Positions 45,433 through 53,915 are shown, counted from the stretch's first letter. The stretch is DNA of 64,000 nucleotides from Subdoligranulum variabile (GCF_025152575.1 NZ_CP102293.1:682001-746000); one strand, 5' to 3'. The notes: generated by a model not told the origin, from the letters alone. Program-made: numbers and translations.

Positions 45433-46215
45433 TCAGACACTGCCGCCCGCCGCCAGCACCCGCATGACCGCTTCGGGCCGCGGGGTATGCCGGGCATATC
45501 GCTGGCGCAGCGGTTCCGCAGCGCTGTCCATGATATAGGGCATCCCCACCAGGTCCAGCATGGCGGTATCGTTGTAATTGTCCCCGAAGGCCAGCACCTC
45601 CCCGGGGTCCACGCCCAGCACTTCGCAGAGTTTCCGCACGCCGGTACCCTTGTTGGCCAGAGTGGTGTCGATCCAGTACGGTCCCGCCACCGCGCAGTTG
45701 GCCTCCTGCCAGCGCGGCACAAAGCGGTCCGCATAGGATTCCACGCCCTCGTGGAGATAGACCGATACCTTGACGATCTCCTCCGGTACATCGGCGGGAT
45801 CCCGGATGATCTCATACCGGTTGCCGATGAACCGCACGCGGTCCAGCATGCCCAGGCCGCGCTCCATCAGATAGGCGCAGTTCTGGCCTGAGAGCATGAC
45901 TTCTCCCTGGCCGTCGCTGCGCTCCCACATATCACGGGCAATGGCCTCGGCCAGCGCCCGGGGCATGGGCGTCTTGCCGATGCACGCTTCGTTTTTATAG
46001 AGGACGGCCCCGTTCTCGCACAGAAAGGCACACCGGTCCGCCACCGGAGCAAACAGTGCTTTCTGGCTGGTATACTGCCGCCCCGACGCCGGACAAAAGA
46101 GAATGCCGCGGTCCGCCAGCGCCTCGATCAGCCCAAAAACCTCCGGCTCCAACGTCTTGCGGCCATAGGGCAGCAGCGTACCGTCCAGGTCGCTGCAGAT
46201 CATTTTGATGGACAT
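45433..46215 (-). CDS. HAD-family hydrolase, Cof type
   Basis: 260 residues. Motif I is CSDLDGTLLPYG, motif II PASGRQYTS, and motif IV LAFGDNYNDTAMLDLVGMPYIMDSA. The C2 cap domain spans about residues 85-185. It belongs with sugar-phosphate phosphatases. The start is ATG 46215 (MSIKMICSDL), with GGGAAG upstream; a longer open frame continues upstream but is antisense to the carbonic anhydrase family gene and is not used. It has its own promoter, divergent from that gene. Confidence 0.9.
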   Translation of the reverse strand: MSIKMICSDLDGTLLPYGRKTLEPEVFGLIEALADRGILFCPASGRQYTSQKALFAPVADRCAFLCENGAVLYKNEACIGKTPMPRALAEAIARDMWERSDGQGEVMLSGQNCAYLMERGLGMLDRVRFIGNRYEIIRDPADVPEEIVKVSVYLHEGVESYADRFVPRWQEANCAVAGPYWIDTTLANKGTGVRKLCEVLGVDPGEVLAFGDNYNDTAMLDLVGMPYIMDSAAEPLRQRYARHTPRPEAVMRVLAAGGSV

Positions 46216-46267
46216 ACTTTCTTCCCTGCCTGTTTTGCAATCTTCGCGGTGCATCCCGCATAATGGT

Positions 46268-46297
46268 ATTGTACCATACCCGGGCTGCCTTTTGCAA
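46268..46297 (-). promoter_or_regulatory. Promoter of the HAD gene (shared -35)
   Basis: TTGCAA (46292-46297), 18-base spacer, TACAAT on the minus strand. The same hexamer is the -35 of the plus-strand promoter. Confidence 0.65.
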
Positions 46298-46320
46298 TTT
46301 CGGGCCGGTTGATGTATCAT
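46292..46320 (+). promoter_or_regulatory. Promoter of the gamma-carbonic anhydrase family gene (shared -35)
   Basis: TTGCAA, 17 bases, TATCAT, 32 bases before the ATG at 46352. Confidence 0.7.
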
Positions 46321-46351
46321 AGAATCATACACAGAATCTGAGGTGATTTCC

Positions 46352-46864
46352 ATGGCATTCCATACCGTGAAGGGCAAGGCCCCCGTGGACGGGGGCGCGG
46401 TCTTTGTGGCAGAAAACGCAACGCTGGCCGGCGACGTCCGGCTGGAGGAAGGTTCCAGCGTCTGGTACGGCGCCGTCCTGCGGGCCGACACCGGGCGCAT
46501 CGTGGTGGGGGCCGGCAGCAACGTACAGGACAACGCCGTGCTGCACACCGGCCCGGGGCTGGATGTGGTGCTGGGACGGGGTGTTTCCATCGGCCATGCC
46601 GCCGTGGTGCATGGCTGCATGATCGGCGACGGCTGCATGATCGGCATGAACGCCACCGTGCTCAACGGGGCCGTCGTCGGGCCGGGCTGCCTGATCGCCG
46701 CCGGGGCACTGATCCCCGAGCGGATGCAGGTGCCCGCCGGCAGCCTGGTCATGGGAGTGCCGGGTCGGGTGGTGCGCCCGGTCAGTTCCCAACAGGCAGC
46801 TTTCATCGCCGCCAACGAGGAGGAATACCGGCAGCTGGCCCGGCTCCACGCCGAAGGGCAATAA
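46352..46864 (+). CDS. Gamma-carbonic anhydrase family protein (left-handed beta helix)
   Basis: 170 residues of hexapeptide repeats. Three zinc-type histidines are present: one in AVLHTGPG and two in SIGHAAVVHG. Motif GSSVWYGAVLRADTG and the end MGVPGRVVRP are family markers. Members bind metal, and some hydrate CO2; many bacterial homologues (YrdA, PaaY) have unclear or thioesterase roles. ATG 46352 with GAGGTGA upstream is preferred to GTG 46343, which overlaps that site. Confidence 0.9.
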   Translation: MAFHTVKGKAPVDGGAVFVAENATLAGDVRLEEGSSVWYGAVLRADTGRIVVGAGSNVQDNAVLHTGPGLDVVLGRGVSIGHAAVVHGCMIGDGCMIGMNATVLNGAVVGPGCLIAAGALIPERMQVPAGSLVMGVPGRVVRPVSSQQAAFIAANEEEYRQLARLHAEGQ

Positions 46865-46897
46865 AGAAGCGGTCCCGCTGACAGCGGGACCGCTTCT
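46865..46897. terminator. Bidirectional terminator
   Basis: 15-bp perfect stem AGAAGCGGTCCCGCT / AGCGGGACCGCTTCT, loop GAC, between convergent genes. Confidence 0.85.
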
Positions 46898-46900
46898 GGT

Positions 46901-47617
46901 TTACAGGACTTTGGAGAGGAACGCCTTGAGACGCTCGTTCTCCGGATTATCGAAGAATTCCTTGGGCGGTTTGTCCACCTTGACCACACCCTCATCAATG
47001 AAGATGATGCGGTTGGCCACTTCCCGGGCAAAGCCCATCTCGTGGGTGACGCAGACCATCGTCATGCCGCCCCGGGCCAGCTCCTTCATCAGTTCCAGCA
47101 CCTCGCCCACCATCTCGGGGTCCAGGGCGGAGGTAGGCTCGTCGAAGAGCAGCACATCGGGGTTCATGGCCAGCGCCCGCACAATGGCAATGCGCTGTTT
47201 CTGACCGCCGGACAGCATGTTCGGGTAGGCGTTGGCTTTCTCGGCCAGGCCGATGCGCTGCAGCAGCTCCATCGCCTTGGCGTCGGCTTCCTCCTGCTTC
47301 ATCAGGCCCAGGCGCACCGGTGCCAGCGTGATGTTCCTTTTCACCGTCAGGTGCGGGAAGAGGTTGAAATGCTGGAACACCATGCCCATCTTCTGGCGCA
47401 CGCGGTCGATGTCCTTGTCGGTTACTTCCTCGCCGTTGAAGATGATCTGGCCGCCGTCAGGTTCCTCCAACCGGTTGAGGCAGCGCAGGAAGGTGGACTT
47501 GCCGCAGCCCGAAGGGCCGACCAGCACGACGCAGTCGCCCTTGTTGATGGTCAGGTTCACGCCGCGCAGCACCTGCAGGCCGCCGAAATGCTTTTGCAGA
47601 TTTTTAACGTCGATCAC
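46901..47617 (-). CDS. Polar amino-acid ABC transporter ATP-binding protein
   Basis: 238 residues. Walker A is [18 protein letters not shown], the Q-loop [14 protein letters not shown], the signature [16 protein letters not shown], Walker [15 protein letters not shown] and the switch His VTHEMGFA. These are typical of GlnQ/ArtP-type importers. Its start overlaps the permease gene end by 14 bases. The substrate (Gln, Arg, Cys or other) cannot be set from the sequence. Confidence 0.94.
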   Translation of the reverse strand: MIDVKNLQKHFGGLQVLRGVNLTINKGDCVVLVGPSGCGKSTFLRCLNRLEEPDGGQIIFNGEEVTDKDIDRVRQKMGMVFQHFNLFPHLTVKRNITLAPVRLGLMKQEEADAKAMELLQRIGLAEKANAYPNMLSGGQKQRIAIVRALAMNPDVLLFDEPTSALDPEMVGEVLELMKELARGGMTMVCVTHEMGFAREVANRIIFIDEGVVKVDKPPKEFFDNPENERLKAFLSKVL

Positions 47618-48380
47618 TTTGCGCCAGTCTCCTTTCCAGTTTTCCCAGCAGGGCGCTGAAGAGCAGCACCAGCACCAGGTAGATGGCCGCCACGCCCAGC
47701 AGCGGGAACATGGCCTCGTAGGTACGGTTCATGACACCCTGGGCCGCATAGAGCAGCTCCTTGCCGCCGATAACCGTGATGAGGGAGGTATCCTTGAGCA
47801 GGATGATGAACTCATTGCCCAGGGACGGCAGGATGGAACGGATGGCCTGGGGAATGATGATCAGCACCATCGTCGTGATGTAGTTCAGGCCCAGACTGCG
47901 GCCCGCCTCCATCTGGCCGGGATCCACCGCCATCAGACCGCCGCGGATGATCTCCGACACGTAGGCCCCCGAGTTGATGCCCAGCGCCAGCGCACCAACC
48001 ATGGTAAAGTTGCGGCTGCTGGCAAAGATGACCATGCTCATGATGAGCAGCTGTACCATCATAGGGGTGCCGCGGATGACCGTGGCATACACCTGGCAGA
48101 TCACGTTGACGAAGCCCAGCACCGGGTTGCGGTGATGGGGGCGCTGCTGATCATGGGCCACACGGACCAGGGCCACCACGGACCCCAGCACCACGCCCAG
48201 CACCAGCGCGATGGCGGTGACCAGCAGGGTGGTGCCCACGCCTTCGATGTACTGCAGCCAGCGGTCATTGTACAAAAACGCCTGATAGAATTTGACGAAG
48301 AATTCCTGGCCGAAGGTCAGGCTTCCGCCGCTTTTTGCCAGTTCCGAAAGCGCCTCAAACTGTGCTTCCATCCGTTCCAC
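47604..48380 (-). CDS. Polar amino-acid ABC transporter permease
   Basis: 258 residues with five membrane segments of the HisM/GlnP type. The family start [26 protein letters not shown] and the ATPase-contact loop [28 protein letters not shown] are clear. The GTG at 48380 has AGGA six bases upstream; an ATG three codons later (48371) is a possible alternative. A short extra N-terminal extension (about 35 residues) precedes the first membrane segment. Confidence 0.92.
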   Translation of the reverse strand: MERMEAQFEALSELAKSGGSLTFGQEFFVKFYQAFLYNDRWLQYIEGVGTTLLVTAIALVLGVVLGSVVALVRVAHDQQRPHHRNPVLGFVNVICQVYATVIRGTPMMVQLLIMSMVIFASSRNFTMVGALALGINSGAYVSEIIRGGLMAVDPGQMEAGRSLGLNYITTMVLIIIPQAIRSILPSLGNEFIILLKDTSLITVIGGKELLYAAQGVMNRTYEAMFPLLGVAAIYLVLVLLFSALLGKLERRLAQSDRR

Positions 48381-48400
48381 AACCTTTCCTGTAGGACAAA

Positions 48401-48434
48401 GAGAAGGCGCGCCGGGTTCCCGGCGTGCCTTCTC
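48401..48434 (-). terminator. Hairpin between binding protein and permease genes
   Basis: 16-bp stem (one G-U pair) with loop of two bases and a short TTT tail on the minus strand. It would reduce permease and ATPase expression relative to the binding protein, as is common in such operons. Confidence 0.7.
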
Positions 48435-48450
48435 CTTTCGGGAGAACCGC

Positions 48451-49311
48451 TTATTCGGCGGTGATGTACTTGTCGATGATGCTCTGCACCGTGCCGTCGG
48501 CCTTCAGCTCAGCCAGGGCACCGTTGATGGCATCCAGCAGCTGGGTGTTGCCCTTGGCAACGCCGATGGCGTACTCCTCATTGGCGTACTCGGTGTCCAG
48601 AATTTTCAGACCGGGGTTGGCCTTGACGAACTCCTGGGCGGGGGCATTGTCGATGACGACGCAGTCCACCTGGCCGTTCATCAGAGCCTGCACAGCGGTC
48701 AGACCGTTGTCGTAGGGGGTGACGTTCTCTTCGCCGAAGCCGCCGTTCTCCACGGTGTCGGAGCAGTACAGGTCACCGGTGGTGCCGCGCTGCACACCGA
48801 TCATCTTGCCGGTCATGTCGTCGATGGAGGTGATGTCGGAATCCTCGGGAACGATAACCACCTGGATGCCGTTGGCGTAGGTATCGCTGAAGTCCATGAC
48901 GGTCTGGCGCTCGTCGGTGACGGTGACACCGGCCATGACCATATCGCTCTTGCCGTTCTGGGCGGCCAGCAGGGCGGCGTCAAAATCCATGTCGTCGATC
49001 TGGAGCTCCAGGTCCAGCTTGTCGGCGATGGCCTGGGCGATCTCCACGTCGATGCCCTCGAAGCTGCCGTCATCAGCGGTCATCTCGTACGGGGGGAAGG
49101 CCGCGTTGGTGGACATGGTCAGCTTGCCGGGGGTGACGGTGGTCACTTCGGCGGCAGCGGCCTCAGAAGTAGCTTCCTCGGTGGAAGCGGCCTCGGAGGA
49201 AGCAGCTTCGGAAGAGGAGGCGGCGGACTCGCTGGGAGAAGCGGAACCGCCGCAGGCGGCCAGGCTCAGCACCATGGCGGTGCCCAGCAGCAGAGCAGTG
49301 AGTTTTTTCAT
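48451..49311 (-). CDS. Polar amino-acid ABC transporter substrate-binding lipoprotein
   Basis: 286 residues. Lipoprotein signal with lipobox LAAC (Cys20), a Ser/Ala/Glu-rich tether (about 22-58), then a type II periplasmic-binding fold (SBP_bac_3): AAFPPYEM, GSFEGIDVEIAQAIA, VTVTDERQTVMDFS and a hinge with GVQRGTTGDLY. It delivers an amino acid to the permease encoded downstream. It has its own promoter. Confidence 0.94.
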   Translation of the reverse strand: MKKLTALLLGTAMVLSLAACGGSASPSESAASSSEAASSEAASTEEATSEAAAAEVTTVTPGKLTMSTNAAFPPYEMTADDGSFEGIDVEIAQAIADKLDLELQIDDMDFDAALLAAQNGKSDMVMAGVTVTDERQTVMDFSDTYANGIQVVIVPEDSDITSIDDMTGKMIGVQRGTTGDLYCSDTVENGGFGEENVTPYDNGLTAVQALMNGQVDCVVIDNAPAQEFVKANPGLKILDTEYANEEYAIGVAKGNTQLLDAINGALAELKADGTVQSIIDKYITAE

Positions 49312-49377
49312 GTGTTATACCTTCTTATCTTGATATGATTTCAGAAACAGCCGGACCCTCACCCGGCTATGTGACCC

Positions 49378-49406
49378 AGTATAATTGCATAAATATGTAA
49401 AGTCAA
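49378..49406 (-). promoter_or_regulatory. Promoter of the amino-acid ABC operon
   Basis: TTGACT, 17 AT-rich bases, TATACT on the minus strand. An AGCCGG...CCGGCT hairpin lies in the leader at about 49350-49367. Confidence 0.8.
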
Positions 49407-49493
49407 TGTATAAAATCAAATTTTGGCGTTTTGCGGACTGGACACCGGGGCCTGCGCCCTTTTTTGTGCAAAACAGCGGGAAAATTTTTGGGC

Positions 49494-49522
49494 TTGACTT
49501 CCCCGCCGGGTTGTGCTATAAA
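49494..49522 (+). promoter_or_regulatory. Promoter of the thrS leader
   Basis: TTGACT, 17 bases, TATAAA; the T-box leader starts shortly after. Confidence 0.8.
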
Positions 49523-49549
49523 AGAATTAACTTCATCCTGTTGAAAGCT

Positions 49550-49800
49550 GTGAGGCGGACAAACGGGGTGCGGCAAGGCGTTTTCAGAGAAAGCTGCCGC
49601 GGATATTGCCGCGTGGTGCAAGCAGCCCGGACGCAGACCACACCTTTACCACCGCCGAGTGTGGGGGCGAACCCCCGCCGGGTACGGCCCGTTACAGCCG
49701 CCGCGAGTGGCGCTTTCCTTATATAAAGCGCAAGTTGGGTGGAACCGTGGAGTATTTGTATGCTTCATCCCTGGGAACAGTAAGGGATGAAGCATTTTTT
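49550..49800 (+). ncRNA. T-box riboswitch (tRNA-Thr sensing) of thrS
   Basis: The conserved T-box AAGTTGGGTGGAACCG lies at 49732-49747. Its antiterminator bulge TGGA pairs with a tRNA 3' end whose discriminator is U, as in tRNA-Thr. A Stem I-like part with AGAGAAAGC and GGTGCAAGC is at 49589-49625, followed by two ACC triplets that could be the Thr specifier. The terminator TGCTTCATCCCT / AGGGATGAAGCA plus six T (49761-49800) closes the leader. Uncharged tRNA-Thr would favour the antiterminator and raise thrS expression. Confidence 0.93.
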
Positions 49801-49817
49801 ATTTGGAGGCAGCTACC

Positions 49818-51608
49818 ATGAAAATCATCTACAAGGACGGCACCGTGGCGGAATGCCCGCAGGACCAGGAACTGCACGTTCTGCGCCACACCGCCGCACA
49901 CATTATGGCCCAGGCCATCAAGCGCCTGTACCCTGAGGCGGACTTCGCCTTTGGTCCCGCCACCGAGAACGGCTTCTACTACGACGTGGATCTCGGCGAC
50001 ACCAAGCTCACCGACGAGGATCTGGCCGCCATTGAGAAAGAGATGCGCAAGATCTGCAAGGAGAACCTGCCCATCAAGCCCTTTATCCTGCCCCGCGACG
50101 AGGCTCTCAAGCTGATGCAGGAGCGCCAGGAGCACTACAAGATCGAGCACATGTCCGATCTGGCCGATGAGACCGAGTTCAGCTTCTTCCAGCAGGGTGA
50201 GTATGTGGACATGTGCATCGGACCTCACCTGACCTACACCAAGGCGCTGAAGGCCTTCAAGATCACCCAGCAGAGCGGTGCTTACTGGAAGAACGACAAG
50301 GAAAACAAGATGCTGACCCGTATCAACGGTGTGGCCTTCCACAACCAGGAGGAACTGGAAGAATGGGAGAAGCAGCAGCAGGAAGCCCGTGAGCGCGACC
50401 ACCGCAAGATCGGCAAGGAGATGCGGCTGTTCATGACCGACGACCTGGTGGGCCGCGGTCTGCCCATGTTCCTGCCCAACGGCTATATCGTGTGGCAGCA
50501 GCTGGAGGATTATATCAAGCAGAAGGAGCGCGAGCGCGGCTATCTGCATGTCATGACCCCCTGCATCGGCACCGTGAACCTCTACCGCACCTCCGGTCAC
50601 TGGGATCACTACCGTGAGAACATGTTCCCCGCCATGGAGATGGAGGGCGAAAGCTATGTGCTGCGTCCCATGAACTGCCCGCACCACATGATGATCTACG
50701 CCAACCAGCCCCATAGCTACCGTCAGCTGCCCATCCGCATCGGCGAGATCGCCCACGATTTCCGCTACGAGTCCAGCGGCACCCTGAAAGGCATCGAGCG
50801 CGGCCGTCACTTCTGCCAGAACGACGCCCACCTGTTTGTGACGCCGGAGCAGATCAAGGACGAAGTAGCTGCCGTCTGCGCCCTGATCTTTGATGTGTAC
50901 AAGGATTTCCACATCACCGACTACCGCTGCGTGCTGTCGCTGCGCGACCCCGCCGACAAGAAGAAGTACCATGACGACGACGCCATGTGGAACCACGCCG
51001 AGCAGGCCCTGCGGGAAGTGCTCACCGAGCTGGGCATCCAGTTCACCGAGGAGATCGGCGAGGCTGCCTTCTACGGCCCGAAGCTGGACGTCAACGTCAA
51101 GCCCGCCGTGGGTGCCGAGTACACCCTGTCCACCTGCCAGCTGGACTTCTGCCTGCCTGCCAAGTTCCACCTGACCTATGTGGACAAGGACGGCAGCGAG
51201 AAGACCCCCGTGGTGCTGCACCGCGCCATCCTGGGTTCTCTGGACCGCTTCATGGCCTACCTCATCGAGGAGACCAAGGGCCGCTTCCCCACCTGGCTGG
51301 CCCCTGTGCAGGTCAAGGTGCTGCCCGTCAGCGAAAAGACGCTGGACTACGCCCGCGAGGTCAACGACAAGCTGAAAGCCGCCGGCATCCGTGCCGTGCT
51401 GGATGAGTCCAACGAGAAGATCGGCTACAAGATCCGTCTGGCCCAGCAGGAGGACCGCGCCCCCTATATGCTGGTGCTGGGTGCCAAGGAAGTGGAAGCC
51501 GGCAACATCAGCGTGCGCAACCGCAAAGGCGAGACCACGGCCATGGATCTGGACGCCTTTGTTGCCCAGGTCAAGGACGAGATCGCCAACAAGGTGTTCA
51601 ACGTCTGA
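49818..51608 (+). CDS. thrS: Threonyl-tRNA synthetase lacking the N-terminal TGS domain
   Basis: 596 residues, about 45-50 shorter than usual. It begins almost directly with the editing domain (HTAAHIMAQAIKRLYP ... YMDMCIGPHL-type HxxxH and Cys/His motifs), without the usual N1 (TGS) domain. The class II core is intact: YRTSGHWDHYRENMF, RPMNCPHHMMIY, RIGEIAHDFRYESSGTLKGIERGRHF and QNDAHLF. The anticodon domain is VQVKVLPVSEKTLDYA onward. ATG 49818 has GGAGG eight bases upstream; TTG 49803 in frame is not needed. It is controlled by the T-box leader. Confidence 0.95.
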   Translation: MKIIYKDGTVAECPQDQELHVLRHTAAHIMAQAIKRLYPEADFAFGPATENGFYYDVDLGDTKLTDEDLAAIEKEMRKICKENLPIKPFILPRDEALKLMQERQEHYKIEHMSDLADETEFSFFQQGEYVDMCIGPHLTYTKALKAFKITQQSGAYWKNDKENKMLTRINGVAFHNQEELEEWEKQQQEARERDHRKIGKEMRLFMTDDLVGRGLPMFLPNGYIVWQQLEDYIKQKERERGYLHVMTPCIGTVNLYRTSGHWDHYRENMFPAMEMEGESYVLRPMNCPHHMMIYANQPHSYRQLPIRIGEIAHDFRYESSGTLKGIERGRHFCQNDAHLFVTPEQIKDEVAAVCALIFDVYKDFHITDYRCVLSLRDPADKKKYHDDDAMWNHAEQALREVLTELGIQFTEEIGEAAFYGPKLDVNVKPAVGAEYTLSTCQLDFCLPAKFHLTYVDKDGSEKTPVVLHRAILGSLDRFMAYLIEETKGRFPTWLAPVQVKVLPVSEKTLDYAREVNDKLKAAGIRAVLDESNEKIGYKIRLAQQEDRAPYMLVLGAKEVEAGNISVRNRKGETTAMDLDAFVAQVKDEIANKVFNV

Positions 51609-51623
51609 TTTTTCCCCAATGAC

Positions 51624-51657
51624 AAGAGGAAGTGCCTTCGGGCACTTCCTCTTTTTG
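51624..51657 (+). terminator. Terminator after thrS
   Basis: 13-bp stem AAGAGGAAGTGCC / GGCACTTCCTCTT closed by a TTCG tetraloop, then a T-run. Confidence 0.95.
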
Positions 51658-51664
51658 GTAAGGG

Positions 51665-51693
51665 TTGACTTTCGGCAGGCGATATGCTATCAT
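51665..51693 (+). promoter_or_regulatory. Promoter of pnuC
   Basis: TTGACT, 17 bases, TATCAT, giving a leader of roughly 110 bases before the ATG at 51813. Confidence 0.8.
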
Positions 51694-51735
51694 AGCCTCG
51701 CAACTGAATAGAAACAAACTACCACCGGGTAGGTA

Positions 51736-51804
51736 ATGCATAACGCATTCGTTTTGTACATCGTAGGTCTTTGAAGATGTACAGGCGGATGCGTTTTTTT
51801 ACGG
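51736..51804 (+). promoter_or_regulatory. Attenuator/riboswitch-like leader of pnuC
   Basis: A long terminator hairpin (AACGCATTCG outer arm, GTACATC / GATGTAC inner arm, CGGATGCGTT, seven T, 51753-51804) lies in the leader. An alternative hairpin AATGC-ATAAC-GCATT (51738-51752 region into 51760) uses the same GCATT bases and would prevent the terminator. A CTACC...GGTAG element sits just upstream (51719-51733). This is the layout of a ligand- or protein-controlled switch; I cannot match it to a named riboswitch class. Confidence 0.6.
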
Positions 51805-51812
51805 AGGTTATT

Positions 51813-52502
51813 ATGTCTGCCAAGCTCAAATACTTCACCAAAGCCGAATGGACCCTGTGGGGTGTCTCGGTCCTGATGATCGTGGGCACCTTCCTGCTCT
51901 TCCAGCAAAGCGACTATCTCTCCCTGACGGCCTCCCTCATCGGGGTGACGGCCCTCATCTTCAACGCCAAGGGCAATCCCTTCGGGCAGGTGCTGGGCAT
52001 CGCCTTCTGCCTGCTGTACGGCTATATCTCCTTCACCTGTTCCTATTACGGCGAGATGATCACCTATCTGGGCATGACCGCCCCCATGTCGCTGTACGCC
52101 CTGATCTGCTGGCTGCGCCACCCCTACGGCGCCGGCCGCGCCGAGGTCAAGGTGGGCAGCATCTCCCGCCGGGAGGGCGTTTTCGCCGTGGTGCTCAGCA
52201 TCATCGTCACCGTGGTGTTCTACTTCATCCTCCGGGCCTTCGGCACCGCCAACCTGCTGCCCAGCACCTTGTCGGTGACCACCAGCTTCCTGGCCGTCTA
52301 CCTGACAGCCCGCCGCAGCCCTGCCTTCGCGGTGGCCTACGCCGCCAACGATCTGGTGCTCATCCTGCTGTGGGGCCTGGCGGTGGCAGAGGATCCTTCC
52401 TATCTGTCGGTGGTGGTCTGCTTTGTGATGTTCTTCGCCAACGATATCTACGGTTTCATCAACTGGTCGCGAATGCGGCAGCGTCAGGCAACCGCCGCAT
52501 GA
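51813..52502 (+). CDS. pnuC: PnuC-family nicotinamide riboside (vitamin) transporter
   Basis: 229 residues with seven or eight hydrophobic segments. The N-terminal YFTKAEWTLWGVSVLMIVGTFL, the segment GNPFGQVLGIAFCLLYGYISFTCSYYGEMITYLGM and the end FVMFFANDIYGFINWSRM fit PnuC. The family moves nicotinamide riboside, or in PnuT/PnuX relatives thiamine or riboflavin, by facilitated diffusion with trapping by a kinase. ATG 51813 has GGAGG six bases upstream. The leader suggests control by the transported vitamin or its cofactor. Confidence 0.9.
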   Translation: MSAKLKYFTKAEWTLWGVSVLMIVGTFLLFQQSDYLSLTASLIGVTALIFNAKGNPFGQVLGIAFCLLYGYISFTCSYYGEMITYLGMTAPMSLYALICWLRHPYGAGRAEVKVGSISRREGVFAVVLSIIVTVVFYFILRAFGTANLLPSTLSVTTSFLAVYLTARRSPAFAVAYAANDLVLILLWGLAVAEDPSYLSVVVCFVMFFANDIYGFINWSRMRQRQATAA

Positions 52503-52505
52503 CAA

Positions 52506-52545
52506 AACCCCGGCAGGGAGTTTTCTCCCTGCCGGGGTTGCTTTA
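52506..52545. terminator. Bidirectional terminator after pnuC
   Basis: 15-bp perfect stem AACCCCGGCAGGGAG / CTCCCTGCCGGGGTT, loop TTTT, T-rich flank. Serves pnuC and the convergent small membrane gene. Confidence 0.93.
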
Positions 52546-52881
52546 TTTTTTCGCGTTTTTCCGGCGCCATTCTTCGTCCGCCTCCCGGCGCCATGCCTTG
52601 CTTTTCCGGTCGACGTAGAGGGCGTACCCGAGGGCCGGCAGCGAGAAAAGCACCGTCAGCCCAAAACCCTTGAGCAGCGGCAGCGGAAACGCCTTGAGCA
52701 CAAACCCCAGAATAAACCAGCTGACTCCAAAAATCACCATGCCGATCCCGTTCATCCGGATATAATCCGGCGTCCAGCTCTTGTATTTGTATTTTTCCGG
52801 AATGTTCTGAATGCCCAGAATCCCGAGAATTCCATAACCAGTCCAGAATACGCTGAGAACCCAAACGGTAGGGACGCTCAT
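52543..52881 (-). CDS. Small membrane protein of unknown function, 112 aa
   Basis: Three hydrophobic segments (about 5-22, 46-64, 68-90) and a very basic tail (DRKSKAWRREADEEWRRKNAKK) that should face the cytoplasm. The loop NIPEKYKYKSWTPDYIRMNG is distinctive and recalls small DUF3784-like Firmicute membrane proteins, but I cannot assign it. AGGAGGT precedes the ATG. It has its own promoter and stands alone. Confidence 0.78.
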   Translation of the reverse strand: MSVPTVWVLSVFWTGYGILGILGIQNIPEKYKYKSWTPDYIRMNGIGMVIFGVSWFILGFVLKAFPLPLLKGFGLTVLFSLPALGYALYVDRKSKAWRREADEEWRRKNAKK

Positions 52882-52920
52882 GGATGTACCTCCTTTTGGC
52901 AGACCACTTCTTCTGCGCTG

Positions 52921-52949
52921 AGTATACCATGTCCGGCGCCGCCGCGCAA
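52921..52949 (-). promoter_or_regulatory. Promoter of the small membrane protein gene
   Basis: TTGCGC, 17 GC-rich bases, TATACT on the minus strand, 40 bases before the ATG at 52881. Confidence 0.72.
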
Positions 52950-52964
52950 CACCGGGACGCTCTG

Positions 52965-52993
52965 TTGTATTTTCGCAGGTATTGTGGTAAAAT
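52965..52993 (+). promoter_or_regulatory. Promoter of the surface-glycan operon
   Basis: TTGTAT, 17 bases, TAAAAT, 43 bases before the wzm ATG. No clear terminator or other promoter is seen in the next 10.8 kb, so it may drive all ten genes to 63840. Confidence 0.68.
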
Positions 52994-53036
52994 GTAGTAT
53001 CTATTGGTATGCTATTCTAAAAGGAAAAGGTGCCCT

Positions 53037-53915
53037 ATGGCTGAAAACATCCAAACTTCCCGCCCCGCCGACGACGGCTGGACGACTGTCATCCGCCCCC
53101 GCAGCGGCTGGTTCGATATCAACCTGAAAGAGCTGTGGCAGTACCGCGACCTGACCCTCATGTTCGTCAAGCGCAACTTCACGGTGCTCTACAAACAGAC
53201 CATCCTGGGTCCCGCCTGGATCCTGCTGAACCCGCTGATCACCACCCTGATCTTCAACGTGGTCTTCGGCAACATGGCAGGCATGCCCACCGACGGCGTG
53301 CCGGGCTTCCTCTTCTATATGGCCGGCAACACCGTCTGGACCTTTTTTGCCAACTGTGTCAACAACACCGCCAACACCTTTGTGACCAACTCCCAGGTGT
53401 TCGGCAAGGTCTACTTTCCCCGGCTGACCATGCCGGTGAGCCAGGTACTCACCAGCCTCATCAACTTCCTGATCCAGGCCGCCATGTACCTGGTGTTCTG
53501 GCTCTACTTCTTCGCCACCGGTGCCGAGGTGCACTTCACCCTGTGGACACTGGCGGTGCCGCTGGTCATGCTCCAGGTCATGCTGCTGGGGCTGGGTGTG
53601 GGCATCATCGTCTCCTCCCTGACCACCAAGTACCGAGACCTGGCCATCGCCGTGGGCTTCGGCGTCCAGCTGTGGATGTACGCCTCCCCGGTGGTCTATC
53701 CCCTCTCCATGCTGGATGAGAGCCCCCGCCTGAAAGTGCTGGTGGAGCTCAACCCCATGACCGCCCCCATCGAAGTGTTCCGGGCGGCCACCCTGGGCAC
53801 CGGCAGTGTATCGGCAGGGGCCATCCTCTACAGCGTGGCGTTCACCCTGGTGGCGCTGGTGCTGGGCGTGGTGCTCTTCAGCCGCATCGAAAAAACCTTT
53901 ATGGATACCGTGTAA
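53037..53915 (+). CDS. wzm: Polysaccharide ABC exporter, membrane subunit (Wzm/TagG type)
   Basis: 292 residues with six hydrophobic segments of the ABC-2 type. The amphipathic N-terminal part (LKELWQYRDLTLMFVKRNFTVLYKQTILGPAWILLNPL) is the hallmark of O-antigen and teichoic-acid exporters. The C-terminal YASPVVYPLSML and LNPMTAPIEVFRA are also typical. It pairs with the ATPase encoded 13 bases downstream to export a lipid-linked glycan. ATG 53037 has AAGGAAAAGG upstream. Confidence 0.93.
   Translation: MAENIQTSRPADDGWTTVIRPRSGWFDINLKELWQYRDLTLMFVKRNFTVLYKQTILGPAWILLNPLITTLIFNVVFGNMAGMPTDGVPGFLFYMAGNTVWTFFANCVNNTANTFVTNSQVFGKVYFPRLTMPVSQVLTSLINFLIQAAMYLVFWLYFFATGAEVHFTLWTLAVPLVMLQVMLLGLGVGIIVSSLTTKYRDLAIAVGFGVQLWMYASPVVYPLSMLDESPRLKVLVELNPMTAPIEVFRAATLGTGSVSAGAILYSVAFTLVALVLGVVLFSRIEKTFMDTV

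Noticed and set aside
46216..47031. In-frame upstream extension of the HAD gene at 45433-46215
   Set aside because: It is antisense to the gamma-carbonic anhydrase family gene, and ATG 46215 begins exactly at the HAD N-terminus.
51700..51812. pnuC leader as TPP, FMN or preQ1 riboswitch
   Set aside because: None of the conserved cores of these classes is present. I kept it as an unassigned attenuator.
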